NCBI RefSeq assembly: GCF_000429965.1
Contig: NZ_KE387005.1
Location: forward strand, 89,347-153,346
Direction: 5' to 3'
DNA: 64,000 nt
Origin: Desulfogranum mediterraneum DSM 13871
Lineage (GTDB): Bacteria; Desulfobacterota; Desulfobulbia; Desulfobulbales; Desulfobulbaceae
In this document: positions 50,966 through 58,689 of the stretch, piece after piece
How positions within the stretch are numbered: the first letter of the stretch is position 1
How the letters are laid out: every line of letters begins with the position of its first letter
Made by a program: the position numbers and the translations under genes
Notes under the pieces: generated by a model
What the model was told of the DNA's origin: nothing
Database searches by the model: none
The model's input: only the letters and a program-made list of their open reading frames with translations

Positions 50966-52497
50966 GACTCCACCACCATGGCCGCTCCGCCCCGCCTGGG
51001 GTCCCCAGCCCCGGCTCCTCCCGGGATCACGGCATGGACGCCGCCGAAATAGACACTCTGCTCCTGCCAACAGTTGACCGCCACCTGGCGGCTGAGTTCT
51101 GCGATCACCTCGCCTCCAAACCCAGGCTCAAGCTGGAGCTGGCTGCCGTCCCAGTAGGAACGGGGCGCAGCAACGGCCTCCGCAAGGGGCCGCCCCTGAT
51201 CAATCACCTGGGTCAGGACCTGGGTGATGGCGGTCCTGATCCGCTTGGAGCCGCCGCTGCCGATGACCAGCTGCACCCTGCCGGCTGCATCCAGGACCAG
51301 GGAGGGCGACATCATCGACCCCACCCGCTGGCCGGCCGGGCCGGCATGAAAGCCATCGGGATGGAGATCATCCTCGCCCATCATATTGTTGAGCATGATC
51401 CCGCTGGCAGGGGCAAAATAGCCGGAGCCTTCGCCGTTGGAACAGGTCATGGAGGCCACATTACCCTGGCCGTCGGCAATGCTTACCTGGGTGGTGCCCC
51501 GGGTAAAGAGCCGAACCGTGGCTGCTGCCTGGGCAAGCTGCTCGGAGTTGAGAAAGGCCTGCAGGGTCTTGGGACTGACCATGCCCTGGAGGCGCAACCG
51601 CTCCACCTCCTGCATGATGGCCGTAGCCCGACGCAGGTTGGCCAGAGAGCCGTAGGGTGCGCTGGAGGGATGCTCCTGGTGCAGGGCCAGGGAGAGCCCG
51701 ATCAGGGAGCCGCCAAAGGAGGGCGGCGGACTGGTCAGAATCCGATGACGGCCATAGGTGAGTTCCAGAGGCTTGCGCTCAATCACCTCATAGGCGGCCA
51801 GATCTTCCCGGGTAAGCAGGCCATCACCCCCGGCCATATCCCGGGCCATGGCCCGGGCAATCTCACCACAGTAGAACTCCCGGCCATGATCCCGGGGCAG
51901 CTCTTCCAAAAATCCAGCCAGGTCCTGGTTGACCAGGGTATCACCCTGGCCGAGGAAACGTCCCTGGGGCTGATACAGTTCCCTGCCCGTGGGAGTCATG
52001 GTCAGGATGGGCCGGAGTAGCTCCATGAACACCCCTTGAAAGTCATTGAGCTGGTGGCCCCTGGCCAGCTGGAGTGCCGGTGCAAGGACCTCTGCCAGAT
52101 CCATCCGGCCAAGCCGGTCGTGAACATGCAACAGTCCCTTCAAGGTACCGGGTACGGCCACCGATCCCAGACCGATGTTGAACTCCTGATCTGAACCGCC
52201 AAAGGCCACATTCACCGGAAAAAAATGGGGACAGGGTATCTCAGCCAACCCCCGCCCCGGGCTATCCACAAAAAAATCAAAAAAGATTTCCCGGGCCGGT
52301 TCCCTCTGCTCAGCTGTACGGGCCAGGAGGAACCCTCCGCCCCCCAGGCTGGTGAGACAGGGTTCGACCACGGCACTGGCAAAACCAGCAGCCACGGCGC
52401 CATCAAAGGCATTGCCTCCCTCACCAAGGACGGTTGCCGCTGCTTGACTGACCAGGGGGTGACCGCTGGCCACCACTGCTTTTGAAGAGTTACTCAT
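50962..52497 (-). CDS. Gamma-glutamyltransferase-like enzyme, cytoplasmic type
   Basis: ATG 52497 overlaps the stop of the ligase gene (ATGA). The 511-residue protein is a full Ntn-hydrolase of the GGT family: AAATVLGEGGNAFDGAVAAG near the N-terminus, catalytic TTQVSIADGQGNVASMT with the self-processing Thr at about 335, and SGGSKRIRTA late. It has no signal peptide, unlike the periplasmic E. coli enzyme, so it acts in the cytoplasm. It could hydrolyse or transfer gamma-glutamyl (or other acyl) groups on imported compounds. Confidence 0.9.
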   Translation of the reverse strand: MSNSSKAVVASGHPLVSQAAATVLGEGGNAFDGAVAAGFASAVVEPCLTSLGGGGFLLARTAEQREPAREIFFDFFVDSPGRGLAEIPCPHFFPVNVAFGGSDQEFNIGLGSVAVPGTLKGLLHVHDRLGRMDLAEVLAPALQLARGHQLNDFQGVFMELLRPILTMTPTGRELYQPQGRFLGQGDTLVNQDLAGFLEELPRDHGREFYCGEIARAMARDMAGGDGLLTREDLAAYEVIERKPLELTYGRHRILTSPPPSFGGSLIGLSLALHQEHPSSAPYGSLANLRRATAIMQEVERLRLQGMVSPKTLQAFLNSEQLAQAAATVRLFTRGTTQVSIADGQGNVASMTCSNGEGSGYFAPASGIMLNNMMGEDDLHPDGFHAGPAGQRVGSMMSPSLVLDAAGRVQLVIGSGGSKRIRTAITQVLTQVIDQGRPLAEAVAAPRSYWDGSQLQLEPGFGGEVIAELSRQVAVNCWQEQSVYFGGVHAVIPGGAGAGDPRRGGAAMVVES

Positions 52498-53621
52498 AGC
52501 CAAAATTCACCATGGAGCTGTGCAATCATTTCATGAAAATTGAGCCCTGAGGCCACCAGTTGCCGCTGCCGGCCGGCGCCGGTGCCGTCTGTAAAGAGCG
52601 GCTCCAGGGCATCGATATACAAACGGCTGCCCAGGCGGCGCAGCTGAGGTTCCAGGACCGCAATCATCTGGCGGGCGGCCCTGACCATGGACATGGCCCC
52701 GCTGCCCACCAGACCCAGGGGATCGACAAAGCGGCCTGCCAGACCATGACGGGCGGCCTGCCACTTGTTACAGCTGAGGATCTGATGACTCACCGGCCGA
52801 TGGACGACCAGCTGCTCAGCCAGCCCTGCCGCCAGGGCCTGGGCCAGGGCGACCAGCCCAAGCATCTGGCTGAAGCGCAGGGGCAGGTCACAGATCCGAA
52901 TCTCAACCGTACCAAAGGTGGGACTCGGCCGCACATCCCACCAAAGATCGCGGGGCTCGCTGATCACCTGATACTCCCGCAGCATGGCCAGCTCCTGCTC
53001 AAACCCGCTCCAGGAACCGTGAAACCCGGTGATCCCAGCCAGGGGCAGCGCTTCAAAGAGCTTGGTCCGGTAGGAGTGGAAGCCGGTATCATCCCCACGA
53101 AAGAAGGGCGAAGAACAACTCAGGGCCAGGAGCACCGGCAGATAGGGTTGGATGGTATCACAGACCCGGATGGCGGTCTCCCCATCCCTCATCCCCAGGT
53201 GAATATGCAAGCCCTGACAGATAAACTGACGGCCCACATACTGGAGTTCCTTCATGATCCGCCAGTAACGCTCGCCAAAGCCCAGGACCTGATCCTCCGG
53301 GCAGGCAAAGGGGTGCAGACTGGCACCAAAGAGCAGCCCGTGTTCCAATGCCGGCAAGCCTTCCACCAGCTCGATGGTGGCCAGCAGGTCTGCGGCCACC
53401 TCCCCAACCCCGCTGCAGATACCGCTGCGGATCTCCAGGATGGACTGGAGAAACTCAGGCGCCACCCTCCCCTGACTGGCCTCCGGGACCTGGGCAAGCA
53501 CCTCCCGGGCCATAGGAACCAGGTTATAGGAACCTGCGTCAAGGAGTTGAAACTCCAGTTCCACCCCCAGGGTAGATGGAGGACTGGGGCTAAACGGGAT
53601 AGCGCCTCTCTCTGCAGCCAT
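52494..53621 (-). CDS. YbdK/GCS2-type carboxylate-amine ligase
   Basis: ATG 53621 has AGGAGG 8 bases upstream. The 375-residue product has the GCS2 fold signs: TLGVELEFQLLD at the start, EFLQSILEIRSGI, CQGLHIHLGM and FGTVEIRICDLPLRFSQMLG. The family joins glutamate to cysteine or another amine with ATP. A cell with its own gshA would not need this for glutathione, so the natural substrate here is uncertain. Coupled by overlap to the GGT-like gene. Confidence 0.88.
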   Translation of the reverse strand: MAAERGAIPFSPSPPSTLGVELEFQLLDAGSYNLVPMAREVLAQVPEASQGRVAPEFLQSILEIRSGICSGVGEVAADLLATIELVEGLPALEHGLLFGASLHPFACPEDQVLGFGERYWRIMKELQYVGRQFICQGLHIHLGMRDGETAIRVCDTIQPYLPVLLALSCSSPFFRGDDTGFHSYRTKLFEALPLAGITGFHGSWSGFEQELAMLREYQVISEPRDLWWDVRPSPTFGTVEIRICDLPLRFSQMLGLVALAQALAAGLAEQLVVHRPVSHQILSCNKWQAARHGLAGRFVDPLGLVGSGAMSMVRAARQMIAVLEPQLRRLGSRLYIDALEPLFTDGTGAGRQRQLVASGLNFHEMIAQLHGEFWL

Positions 53622-53625
53622 TGGC

Positions 53626-54831
53626 TTACCTCCTCTCAGTACTTCCCTCCAGGTGGAGCAGCCCCTGCCTGGCGACCTGCGCCAGCCATGCTGCCCCCTG
53701 CTCCAGGACCTGTTCATCAAAATCGTATCGCCCGGAGTGGGCCGGGCCTGCGGGATCGCCGCTGAGCCGGGCACCGAAACGGACCAGGCAACCTGGAACC
53801 TCCTGCTGGTAGAGGGCAAAATCTTCACTGCCCAGACTGGGGGCCTCCTGCCGGCGGACCCCTTCCCTGCCAACCAGCCGGAGGGCAGCGCTACGGGCGA
53901 TGGCTGCCGCACGCTCATCATTGATCACCGCCGGCAGCCCTGGCAGATACTCCAGCTCAATCCCGGCGCACCCCATGGCCTCAACCCCCTGGATCAAGCG
54001 CTCCAGGCCCTGTCGCAGGGCTGTCCTGGCCTGGGGATGAGCACTGCGGATGGTGCCCTCAAGCAGGGCCTCTTCGGCAATGGCATTGAGTACGGTCCCG
54101 GCCCGGAGACGCCCCACCGTGACCACGGCGGCATGGGAGGGGTTGATTGCCCTGGAGACCAGGGTCTGGATCTGCACCACCAGGGTACTGGCCAGAACCA
54201 CCGCATCTATCGCCTCGTGGGGCCTGGAGGCGTGCGCGCCCCGGCCGCGGATACGGATCGCAAAGGGATCGGCAGAGGAACAGATCAGGCCGGAATCCAC
54301 CGTAAAGGTCCGGGTGGGGATATGGGTGTCGATGTGACCGGCAAAGATCAGCTCCACCTGGTCCAGTCCCCCCTCCTCCACCATTCGACCGGCACCGTTT
54401 CCCGCCTCCTCGGCCGGCTGAAAGAGCAGCACCACCTTGCCGCTGAAATCACGCGCCCAAAGGAGATGGGCCGCACCCAGCAGCATGGCGGTGTGACCGT
54501 CATGACCACAGGCGTGCATGAGCCCGGGATGTTCTGAGGCAAAGGAGAGACCGGTCTGCTCTTGGATAGGCAGGCCATCCATATCGGCACGCAGGGCCAG
54601 GCAGGGCCGGCCTGCTCCCGGCTCGGCCGGAGCCTGCCGTCCATGGAGCTCTGCGCGGATGCCGGTGCCGGCCAAGGGGCGATGGGGGATCTGCAACCGG
54701 TCCAGCTCCCGGCGTACCAGGGCAGCGGTCTTTTCCTCCCGGAAGGCCAGCTCAGGATGACGATGGAGCCTCCGCCTGATCTCCACAAGATAGGGAGACA
54801 GGGGGGTACCCTGAACCGTTTGTAACTTCAT
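53626..54831 (-). CDS. M20 family amidohydrolase (M20D)
   Basis: The 401-residue protein has the M20 metal-binding pattern: LALRADMDGLPI, LMHACGHDGHTAML, FQPAEEAGNGAGRM, and a late HSGRYDFDEQ. M20D enzymes cleave N-acyl or N-aminoacyl bonds. It ends 4 bases before the ligase start, so the two are co-transcribed. GAGGCGG lies before the ATG at 54831. Confidence 0.93.
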   Translation of the reverse strand: MKLQTVQGTPLSPYLVEIRRRLHRHPELAFREEKTAALVRRELDRLQIPHRPLAGTGIRAELHGRQAPAEPGAGRPCLALRADMDGLPIQEQTGLSFASEHPGLMHACGHDGHTAMLLGAAHLLWARDFSGKVVLLFQPAEEAGNGAGRMVEEGGLDQVELIFAGHIDTHIPTRTFTVDSGLICSSADPFAIRIRGRGAHASRPHEAIDAVVLASTLVVQIQTLVSRAINPSHAAVVTVGRLRAGTVLNAIAEEALLEGTIRSAHPQARTALRQGLERLIQGVEAMGCAGIELEYLPGLPAVINDERAAAIARSAALRLVGREGVRRQEAPSLGSEDFALYQQEVPGCLVRFGARLSGDPAGPAHSGRYDFDEQVLEQGAAWLAQVARQGLLHLEGSTERR

Positions 54832-54862
54832 GGCCGCCTCCCTGGCTGAGCTTGAGCCCTGC

Positions 54863-55297
54863 TCAGAAGATCCTGATCCCGCCGACCTGATCCTCTGGCG
54901 GTGCCTCTTCCTGTGCCTCTGGCTGTTCCTCTTCCTGCGCCTGCTCCTGCTCCTGCATGGCCCTGCGACGCTGCTCCTCCAGGGCCTGGATATGACGGAG
55001 TTCCTCCCGCCCGATCGCCTCGGCCGTCACCCTCGGGGCTGGAGACTCCTTTTGGCCCGAGCTCAGGGGAGCCTGAGACTGCCCCGCTTGCTGCTCGGCC
55101 CCGGGAGCGCTTCGCTTATCCGAGCGCTTGAGCACGGCCAGCAGCCCCTCCTGAATCATCACCACATTGACCAGTTCCCAGCCCATGCCCCCCTGCTCGT
55201 TGAGGGTCTTTTCCATGGACTCATCATCAAGGTAACGATCTCCCAGGAGACCGTCCTTGGCAAACTCAAAAACTATGGTCCGATACTGCCATATCAT
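54863..55297 (-). CDS. DUF4177-domain protein
   Basis: The 144-residue product has an N-terminal DUF4177-like domain (WQYRTIVFEFAKDGLLGDRY, LNEQGGMGWELVNVVMIQ) followed by a Gln/Glu-rich tail with a coiled-coil look (EELRHIQALEEQRRRAMQEQ). DUF4177 is small and of unknown function. It sits 9 bases after the MORN gene and 31 before the M20 gene, so it is in the same transcript. Confidence 0.8.
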   Translation of the reverse strand: MIWQYRTIVFEFAKDGLLGDRYLDDESMEKTLNEQGGMGWELVNVVMIQEGLLAVLKRSDKRSAPGAEQQAGQSQAPLSSGQKESPAPRVTAEAIGREELRHIQALEEQRRRAMQEQEQAQEEEQPEAQEEAPPEDQVGGIRIF

Positions 55298-55306
55298 CCT
55301 GTCACC

Positions 55307-57085
55307 TTACTTCGTACTCGTCACCAGCTGATCATCTGCAAAGACACCGCTGAGGATACGGCCATCGGCAAGACTCAGGGTCCCCCTGCCGTTGCGCCGG
55401 CCCTGCTTGAACCCGCCCTCATAGACCGTGCCATCGGGCGAGGTCAGGGTGCCGCTTCCCTGGGGCAGGTCATTGACAAAGCTGCCCACATAGGTCTTGC
55501 CGTCCTTATACTCCAAGGTCCCCTGGCCATGGAAGCTCCCCTGCCGGAAGGTGCCGGAATAGCGGGTGGTATCGGCAAAGAGGTAGCTCCCCTCTCCGTC
55601 AAAGAGCCCATCTTTAAAGCTGCCGCTGTAGGAAGAGCCGTCCGGATAGCTCAGTTTCCCCTGGCCATGACGTCTGCCGTTCACCAGGCTGCCCTCATAT
55701 CGCCTGCCGTCGGCGTGGAGGTAGAGCCCGCTGCCGTTGATCCGGTTGTCTGCAAAGGTGCCGACATAGCGGTCTCCGTTGACAAAGGTCAACTCACCCT
55801 CTCCTTCCATCCGGCCCTCCTTGAAGTAGCCATGGTAGCGGGCTCCATCCTGGAGGGTGACCCTGCCCAGGCCGCTGAAGCGTTGCCGCTGCTGGGAATC
55901 GCGATAGAGGACGCCGTTGATGAGATAGCGTCCCTCCTCGGTCCGGCTGTCCTCCGGAACCCGGGCCGTGATGGTCAGCGAGCCGTAACGGTCGGCCCCT
56001 GCCTCCTCGCCGGGATCCTCCTCCTGACCCGGTTCGCCCCTGTCCCGGATCCCTCCGCCTTCCCCTGCGGCCTCGATCAGGGGGGCCGTAAAGACGCCTT
56101 GGACAAACTCACCGGTGCTGGTGGTCCCGTCCGCGCTGACCAATACACCTGCGCCATGGGGGAGATCGGCCTGGAACATGCCCTGATAGCGGTCACCGCC
56201 AGCGTTCACCCAGGTACCTTCCCCCTCGCGGACACCGGCCAGCCAGCTCCCCTCATAGTGCCCACCGGCAGCGTAGGACATGCTCCCCTGGCCATGGGGA
56301 ATACCCCTGACCAGCTCGCCGCTGTACTCCCGACCATCGGGCCAGCGAACGGTCCCCTGGCCGGTCATCTCCCCCTGTTCAAAGAGACCGCTGTAGACGG
56401 TGCCGTCGCTGCTGCTCAGACGCCCCTGGCCATGATAGCGATCATCCACAAACTCGCCTTCATAGAGGGTGCCGTCGGGAAACTCCAACCGTCCTCTGCC
56501 CTGACGTTGCTCGGCCCGAAAATCCCCCTGGTAGCGAACCCCGTTCAGATAACGTCGGATACCGATCCCCTCGGGTACCCCCTCCCGAAACTCGCCCTCA
56601 TAGGTAGAACCATCCTGATAGATCAGTTTCCCCTGACCATGGATGGTATGATTGCGAAAGTCTCCGGAATAGTGACGGCCATCGGTAAAGAAGAGGCTGC
56701 CGCTACCGTTATAGCGTCCCAGGGAGAATTCACCGATATACTCTTCCCCGTCAGGGTAGCTCAGGGTACCGCTGCCGTCGATCACCCCATCGACAAAGGA
56801 ACCCTGGTAGCGCCGCCCGTCGGAACTGAGCAGGGAACCCTGACCGTGAAAGCGCCCCTTCTCAAAGGCCCCCTCATAGACCGAGCCGTCAGGCAGGAGC
56901 AGCCGGCCCTGTCCCCAGAGAAAGCCGCGCCGAAAGGATCCCTGGTAGAGGCGACCATCGCCGCCCTCATAGCTACCGACCCCATTCCTGCAATCCCCCT
57001 GGAGACAGGCCGAGTGGCCCGAACTCCAGCTCAGCAGGAGCAGGGCCAGGGAGGCCGCCCCCTGTCGCCAGCCAATGATACGCAT
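55307..57085 (-). CDS. Exported MORN-repeat protein
   Basis: ATG 57085 is one base after the aminotransferase stop. The 592-residue product has a signal peptide (GAASLALLLLSWSSGHSA) and then about 19 MORN repeats of 23 residues (pattern YxGxFxxGxxxGxGxxxxxDG) in two blocks: about 12 repeats, an acidic linker with EPGQEEDPGEE, then about 7. MORN sheets bind lipids or proteins in the envelope. Why this neighbours an aminotransferase is unclear. A start at 57103 is also possible. Confidence 0.9.
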   Translation of the reverse strand: MRIIGWRQGAASLALLLLSWSSGHSACLQGDCRNGVGSYEGGDGRLYQGSFRRGFLWGQGRLLLPDGSVYEGAFEKGRFHGQGSLLSSDGRRYQGSFVDGVIDGSGTLSYPDGEEYIGEFSLGRYNGSGSLFFTDGRHYSGDFRNHTIHGQGKLIYQDGSTYEGEFREGVPEGIGIRRYLNGVRYQGDFRAEQRQGRGRLEFPDGTLYEGEFVDDRYHGQGRLSSSDGTVYSGLFEQGEMTGQGTVRWPDGREYSGELVRGIPHGQGSMSYAAGGHYEGSWLAGVREGEGTWVNAGGDRYQGMFQADLPHGAGVLVSADGTTSTGEFVQGVFTAPLIEAAGEGGGIRDRGEPGQEEDPGEEAGADRYGSLTITARVPEDSRTEEGRYLINGVLYRDSQQRQRFSGLGRVTLQDGARYHGYFKEGRMEGEGELTFVNGDRYVGTFADNRINGSGLYLHADGRRYEGSLVNGRRHGQGKLSYPDGSSYSGSFKDGLFDGEGSYLFADTTRYSGTFRQGSFHGQGTLEYKDGKTYVGSFVNDLPQGSGTLTSPDGTVYEGGFKQGRRNGRGTLSLADGRILSGVFADDQLVTSTK

Positions 57086-57086
57086 G

Positions 57087-58343
57087 TTATCCCTGTTCTG
57101 CATAGATGGTCCGGATCTCCTCGGCAATCAAACGGATGCCCTGGTGGACTTCAGCCTCATCCTGGGAATAATTTACCCGGATACATTCATCGATATGGCG
57201 CCAGCCCGGCTCCAGGCCAGGAAAAAAGTAGTCCCCGGCCACCACCAGTACCTTGCGCCCCTTCAAACGCTCATACAGCTCCCTGCTGGTGATCGGCAGA
57301 TCAGGAAACCAGAACCAGAGGAACATGGCCCCTTCCGGGATATGGACCTTGTAGGGACAACCGCTGAAGGCCTCGTTGATAACGGCCATGACCCGCTCCA
57401 TCTTCTCCTGGTAATAGGGTTTGATCACCTCCCTGCTGAGGCGGAGGATCTCGCCCGAGCGAAGCAGGGGGGTGGTCAGCATGGCCCCGAAGCTGCCCGG
57501 CGCCAGGCTGACCACGGCGTTCATCCCGGAGAGCATGGAGATGACCGGTTCGGCTGCGATCACGATCCCGGTCCGTACCGCTGGCAGCCCGAACTTGGAG
57601 AGGCTCATGGTGAGGACCAGATCCTGGTTCCAGATGGGCCGGGCCTCGGTGAAGATCATGTTGGGAAAGGGTACCCCATAGGCCGAATCAACGATCAGCG
57701 GAATCTGATGTTCACGGGCCAGGGCCGCCAGGCCCTGGATCTCATCATCGGTCAGTACATTGCCGGTGGGGTTGGTGGGCCGGGAGACACAGATGGCGCC
57801 GATCTCATCGGTGATGGTGATGTTGCTGAAGTCCACCCGGTACTTAAAGAGATTTTCACCCACACATTCGATCCTGGGACGCACGGCCACAAAGAGATCA
57901 TCGTCGATGCCCAAGTCGGCGTAGCCGATATATTCCGGGGCCATGGGCAGGAGAATCTTCTTCTGGCTGCCGTCGGCATACCTGCCGCCAAAGAGGTTGA
58001 AGAGCAGGAAGAAGGCGGTCTGGCTGCCGTTGGTCAGGCAGATGTTGGCCGGACTGATATCCCAGTCATACTCCCTGCGAAGCAACTCGGCCAGGGCCGC
58101 GATAAACTCCTTCTCGCCACCAGGGGGGTCATAGACCCCCACCAGCCGGTTCAGGGCCTCTTCATCGTGGAGCAGCTCACTCAGCTGCTCCCGAATCACC
58201 TCCTGGATGGCCGGAATCTGGCCGGGGTTGCCCCCGCCCATCATGATCATGTTCCCTTCGGCCATGGCATTGCCCAGGTCATCCATCAGGGAGAGGATAC
58301 CGGCATCGCCTGAAATTTTTTCTCCAAATCTAGAAATCTTCAT
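57087..58343 (-). CDS. avtA: Class I/II aminotransferase, valine-pyruvate type
   Basis: ATG 58343 gives 418 residues; the upstream in-frame part has no family support. The fold-type I PLP motifs are visible: Asp219 (VDSAYGVPF), Lys250 in SLSKFGLPAVRTG and the substrate region RPTNPTGN. The N-terminal MDDLGNAMAEGNMIMMGGGN pattern fits valine-pyruvate aminotransferase (AvtA), which makes alanine and 2-ketoisovalerate from valine and pyruvate. Substrate choice is inferred by family only. Confidence 0.85.
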   Translation of the reverse strand: MKISRFGEKISGDAGILSLMDDLGNAMAEGNMIMMGGGNPGQIPAIQEVIREQLSELLHDEEALNRLVGVYDPPGGEKEFIAALAELLRREYDWDISPANICLTNGSQTAFFLLFNLFGGRYADGSQKKILLPMAPEYIGYADLGIDDDLFVAVRPRIECVGENLFKYRVDFSNITITDEIGAICVSRPTNPTGNVLTDDEIQGLAALAREHQIPLIVDSAYGVPFPNMIFTEARPIWNQDLVLTMSLSKFGLPAVRTGIVIAAEPVISMLSGMNAVVSLAPGSFGAMLTTPLLRSGEILRLSREVIKPYYQEKMERVMAVINEAFSGCPYKVHIPEGAMFLWFWFPDLPITSRELYERLKGRKVLVVAGDYFFPGLEPGWRHIDECIRVNYSQDEAEVHQGIRLIAEEIRTIYAEQG

Positions 58344-58508
58344 TCCACCTTTACTCCACAAACCAATCCTCTCCCCTCCAGGCCATCGCTCCCGGCCAGC
58401 GGCTCCACTGAAACTCCGGCAAGGATGCTCAGCCACTGCCGCCGGCAGGCGCGGCACTGAAAATACAAGAAATCTACAAGGCGTAGCCAAGCCCTCGGAT
58501 GATGACGG

Positions 58509-58685
58509 TCAACGACTCCGAAAGAGGCGGCATTCCGCCCCTGAGCTGGCTAATACCACCATCGAGGGCAGTTGCCGGCTCTTGAAGCCATAGGCCCGGC
58601 ATCCCCGGGGTTGTTGAGGATCATAGGTCACATAGTAGTGTTTACATTTTAAACAGTTTGGCCGTTGTGGCCCCTTCTTTTCCAT
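58509..58685 (-). CDS. Small Cys-rich protein
   Basis: The 58-residue product (from ATG 58685; a GTG at 58715 would add ten) has CLKCKHYYVTYDPQQPRGCR then AYGFKSR and a last GAECRLF. The pattern of four Cys suggests a zinc ribbon. Similar short proteins occur in several Desulfobacterota and are sometimes labelled with uracil-DNA glycosylase; I see no glycosylase domain here. It starts 4 bases after the ClC stop. Confidence 0.65.
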   Translation of the reverse strand: MEKKGPQRPNCLKCKHYYVTYDPQQPRGCRAYGFKSRQLPSMVVLASSGAECRLFRSR

Positions 58686-58689
58686 GGCA

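Noticed and set aside
54830-57292. 820-codon plus-strand frame opposite the M20, DUF4177 and MORN genes
   Set aside because: It is the antisense of repeated MORN coding sequence; the repeat keeps the frame open. The minus-strand products have clear domains.
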